From NCBI GenBank assembly GCA_963678465.1, contig OY782858.1:682001-746000 (forward strand): DNA of 64,000 bases. Reading direction: 5' to 3'. The position numbers were made by a program, and so were the translations under genes. The notes below the pieces were generated by a model, which worked only from the letters and a program-made list of their open reading frames with translations, was not told the origin of the DNA and ran no database searches. The stretch's first letter is position 1, and every line of letters starts with the position of its first letter. This DNA is from Paludibacter sp963678465 (GTDB lineage Bacteria > Bacteroidota > Bacteroidia > Bacteroidales > Paludibacteraceae). This document shows, one piece after another, positions 62,370 to 64,000 of the stretch.

Positions 62370-63515
62370 TTATAAGTTATTTTCTATAGTAAATTCATTT
62401 TGTAAAATTGAATGGTATGGAATATATCTCTGATAAATATATGTAGTTTCTGTTACATCCATTTTAAAATAGTTATAATAACTTCCAAATAGCAAGAGAA
62501 AAAATAAAGTCATAACTTGAATTGGCTGAATAATTATTCTTTCTTTATTTTCACGAGATTCATTCCATAAATTTGAGAAAAAAATTATAAACGGGAAAAA
62601 TAAGTAGTTTTGAAAGCGTGTAAATATAGTATTGTTAAAAACAATAAAAATGCCAAAGGCTATATATAGCCAAATAAACGGAGCTACATCAATAGGGTCT
62701 TTAAAATATTTTCTATAAAAGAGCACACATAATAATGGGATTAAAACATAGGTGAAAAGTCCATATAGTATACCATTAAAATTATATATAAATGCATCGT
62801 TATTTAAATAAGCATCAGCCTTATCTTCGATTGATGAAATATTATAAAGAAGCTGAATATATTCGTTAAAAACCCCCCATATTACACTAGCAAGTGCTGC
62901 CACAACTAACAATGAAATAATAAAATGCATATTTAACTTTATTTTTGATAAAAGAGGAAATAGAAGAACAATTAATGCCGAAGAATGAAACAAAGATGCT
63001 ATTAATACCAACAGATAATACTTTGTCCATTTTTTTTCATAAAAGAAACGAATTGCAAGTAGAAAAAAAGCAACAGCTAATGATTCTCGTAATATCTCAG
63101 TGTTAAAATAGAGAAATCCCAAAATAAAATAAATGAATAAGGCCGTAAAGCGGTATTTGGTATTTTTGTATATAAAGTAAAAATATATGCTATTGATAAT
63201 TATGGCATGAATAAATTGCATGAAAAAATAACTGCCGGAAATAGATTTACATAGAGCACAAAAAAACACCCATAAAAAATCATATCTGGTTTCTGTAAAA
63301 TCATATTGAAACAATTGAGATAAATCAGGATAGTATGTATATTCATCCATATACACTAACGTATCGGAACCAATTTTGTATCTTAATCCGGCAACAAGCA
63401 CAAAAACTAATAACATAGTTATATAAGAGAAACCGTACCCTAATATATTTTCATTTATATCATATTTTTTGATAAGAAATAATAAAACAATTAGTATGAT
63501 CACGTATATAAGCAT
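62370..63515 (-). CDS. EpsG/Wzy-type polysaccharide polymerase
   Basis: A 381-residue membrane protein with about ten helices. VAGLRYKIGSDTLVYMDEYTY near residue 42 matches the R..IG.D...Y motif of EpsG-like polymerases. LREDSLAVAFFLLA-like ILRESLAVAFFLLAIRFFYE near 142 is also typical. It is the Wzy of this second locus and shows that the locus is complete in itself, alongside the flippase upstream. Confidence 0.86.
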   Translation of the reverse strand: MLIYVIILIVLLFLIKKYDINENILGYGFSYITMLLVFVLVAGLRYKIGSDTLVYMDEYTYYPDLSQLFQYDFTETRYDFLWVFFCALCKSISGSYFFMQFIHAIIINSIYFYFIYKNTKYRFTALFIYFILGFLYFNTEILRESLAVAFFLLAIRFFYEKKWTKYYLLVLIASLFHSSALIVLLFPLLSKIKLNMHFIISLLVVAALASVIWGVFNEYIQLLYNISSIEDKADAYLNNDAFIYNFNGILYGLFTYVLIPLLCVLFYRKYFKDPIDVAPFIWLYIAFGIFIVFNNTIFTRFQNYLFFPFIIFFSNLWNESRENKERIIIQPIQVMTLFFLLLFGSYYNYFKMDVTETTYIYQRYIPYHSILQNEFTIENNL

Positions 63516-63520
63516 ATCTA

Positions 63521-64000
63521 TTATCTATTTTTTAAATTAATTTTATAAAAAGAGAAAAGAATAACACACAGCAAAATTGATTCTGATAAAACAGATGCCC
63601 ATGCTGCAATTTGCACTCCTCCGTGTGGCAGAAATATTAAAAGAAATATTATGCAGGTTATTCCGGCTAAAAATATGCCTTTTAGAAAATCTTTCTGATA
63701 ATTTAAATTTACTAATCCTGAGAAACCGAGTAATGAATTTAACCCACCTAATAAAATTGTTGAACTCATAATACGAATAAGGATATTTCCTTCAACATAT
63801 TCTTTTCCTCCAAGTAATCTTATTAAAACTTCAGAAAATACAAAGGTTAGAGCAGAAATTATTAATAATAAAAGTGCAAATGGCTTTGTGGCACGTTTTA
63901 ATTGTAGCAATGAATTTTTAAGTGATTGATTCATAAATTTATATCCCATATGAGGAAACAGAGATTGAGAAATTGGACTGCTCAATAATTTTAAGCCTAT
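63521..64000 (-). CDS. Wzx-type flippase, C-terminal part, cut by the window edge
   Basis: At least 159 residues ending at 63521, with the frame open to the window edge (reading IGLKL before SSPISQSLFPHM). About four membrane helices are visible. The SQSLFPHM segment and the hydrophobic repeats fit the C-terminal half of a polysaccharide flippase. The start lies outside the window. Confidence 0.75.
   Translation of the reverse strand: MGLKLLSSPISQSLFPHMGYKFMNQSLKNSLLQLKRATKPFALLLLIISALTFVFSEVLIRLLGGKEYVEGNILIRIMSSTILLGGLNSLLGFSGLVNLNYQKDFLKGIFLAGITCIIFLLIFLPHGGVQIAAWASVLSESILLCVILFSFYKINLKNR

Overview
The window looks like chromosomal DNA from a member of the Bacteroidota, most likely a Bacteroidales or Marinilabiliales-type bacterium. 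Two promoters match the phylum's TTTG-N19-TAnnTTTG form, strong Shine-Dalgarno sequences are scarce, an UpxY-type NusG paralogue opens a capsule-like operon, and most proteins are of Bacteroidota type. These are inferences from sequence features; no search was run.

Layout. 0.2-8.4 kb is core sequence: a DsbD-type thiol reductant transporter, a 41-bp repeat array, a glycosyltransferase/deacetylase-like pair and uvrA. 8.9-38.4 kb is a forward polysaccharide locus. It has a strong promoter, a 700-nt leader with an intrinsic terminator, the UpxY-like antiterminator followed by a second terminator, then export genes (Wza-like, Wzc-like). An accessory island follows at 13.9-20.9 kb: two AlbA_2/HATPase/winged-helix proteins (one frameshifted), a RhuM-PLD-like protein and an unknown helical protein. 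The assembly genes come next (Wzx, glycosyltransferases, nitroreductase-like protein, pyruvyltransferase-like protein, Wzy, epimerase, cupin, WecG/TagA, RmlA, RmlC), with a WcaJ/WbaP-type initiating transferase at 35.7 kb. tatA-tatC follow. 38.4-49.7 kb holds a twin DUF559 nuclease element, tRNA-Met, three hydrolases, a duplicated DUF1573 gene, meaB and an orphan DNA methyltransferase. 49.7-64 kb is a second polysaccharide locus on the minus strand whose distal part follows the Pseudomonas WbjB-C-D-E-F/WbpM/WbpL order, preceded by glycosyltransferases, a Wzy, a lipoprotein with a glycosidase-like look, and the end of a flippase that leaves the window.

How it works together. The first locus makes a polymer on undecaprenyl phosphate (WcaJ-type start, glycosyltransferases, possibly dTDP-rhamnose from RmlA/RmlC plus enzymes elsewhere, possible pyruvyl decoration), flips and polymerises it by Wzx/Wzy, and exports it by Wza/Wzc. 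Its expression is probably gated by antitermination. The second locus makes a UDP-N-acetyl-6-deoxy-L-hexosamine and other sugars, and starts chains by a WecA/WbpL-like enzyme, so it is probably an O-antigen-like locus.

The most unusual aspect is the non-coding DNA. Nearly every long gap is filled with variants of a few short repeat words. Tracts often begin inside a stop codon, and short perfect palindromes can be shown by internal alignment to have been inserted into otherwise matching repeats. A DUF559 nuclease gene sits inside one such repeat unit, which is present twice in tandem, and a gene-less relative lies in the capsule leader.
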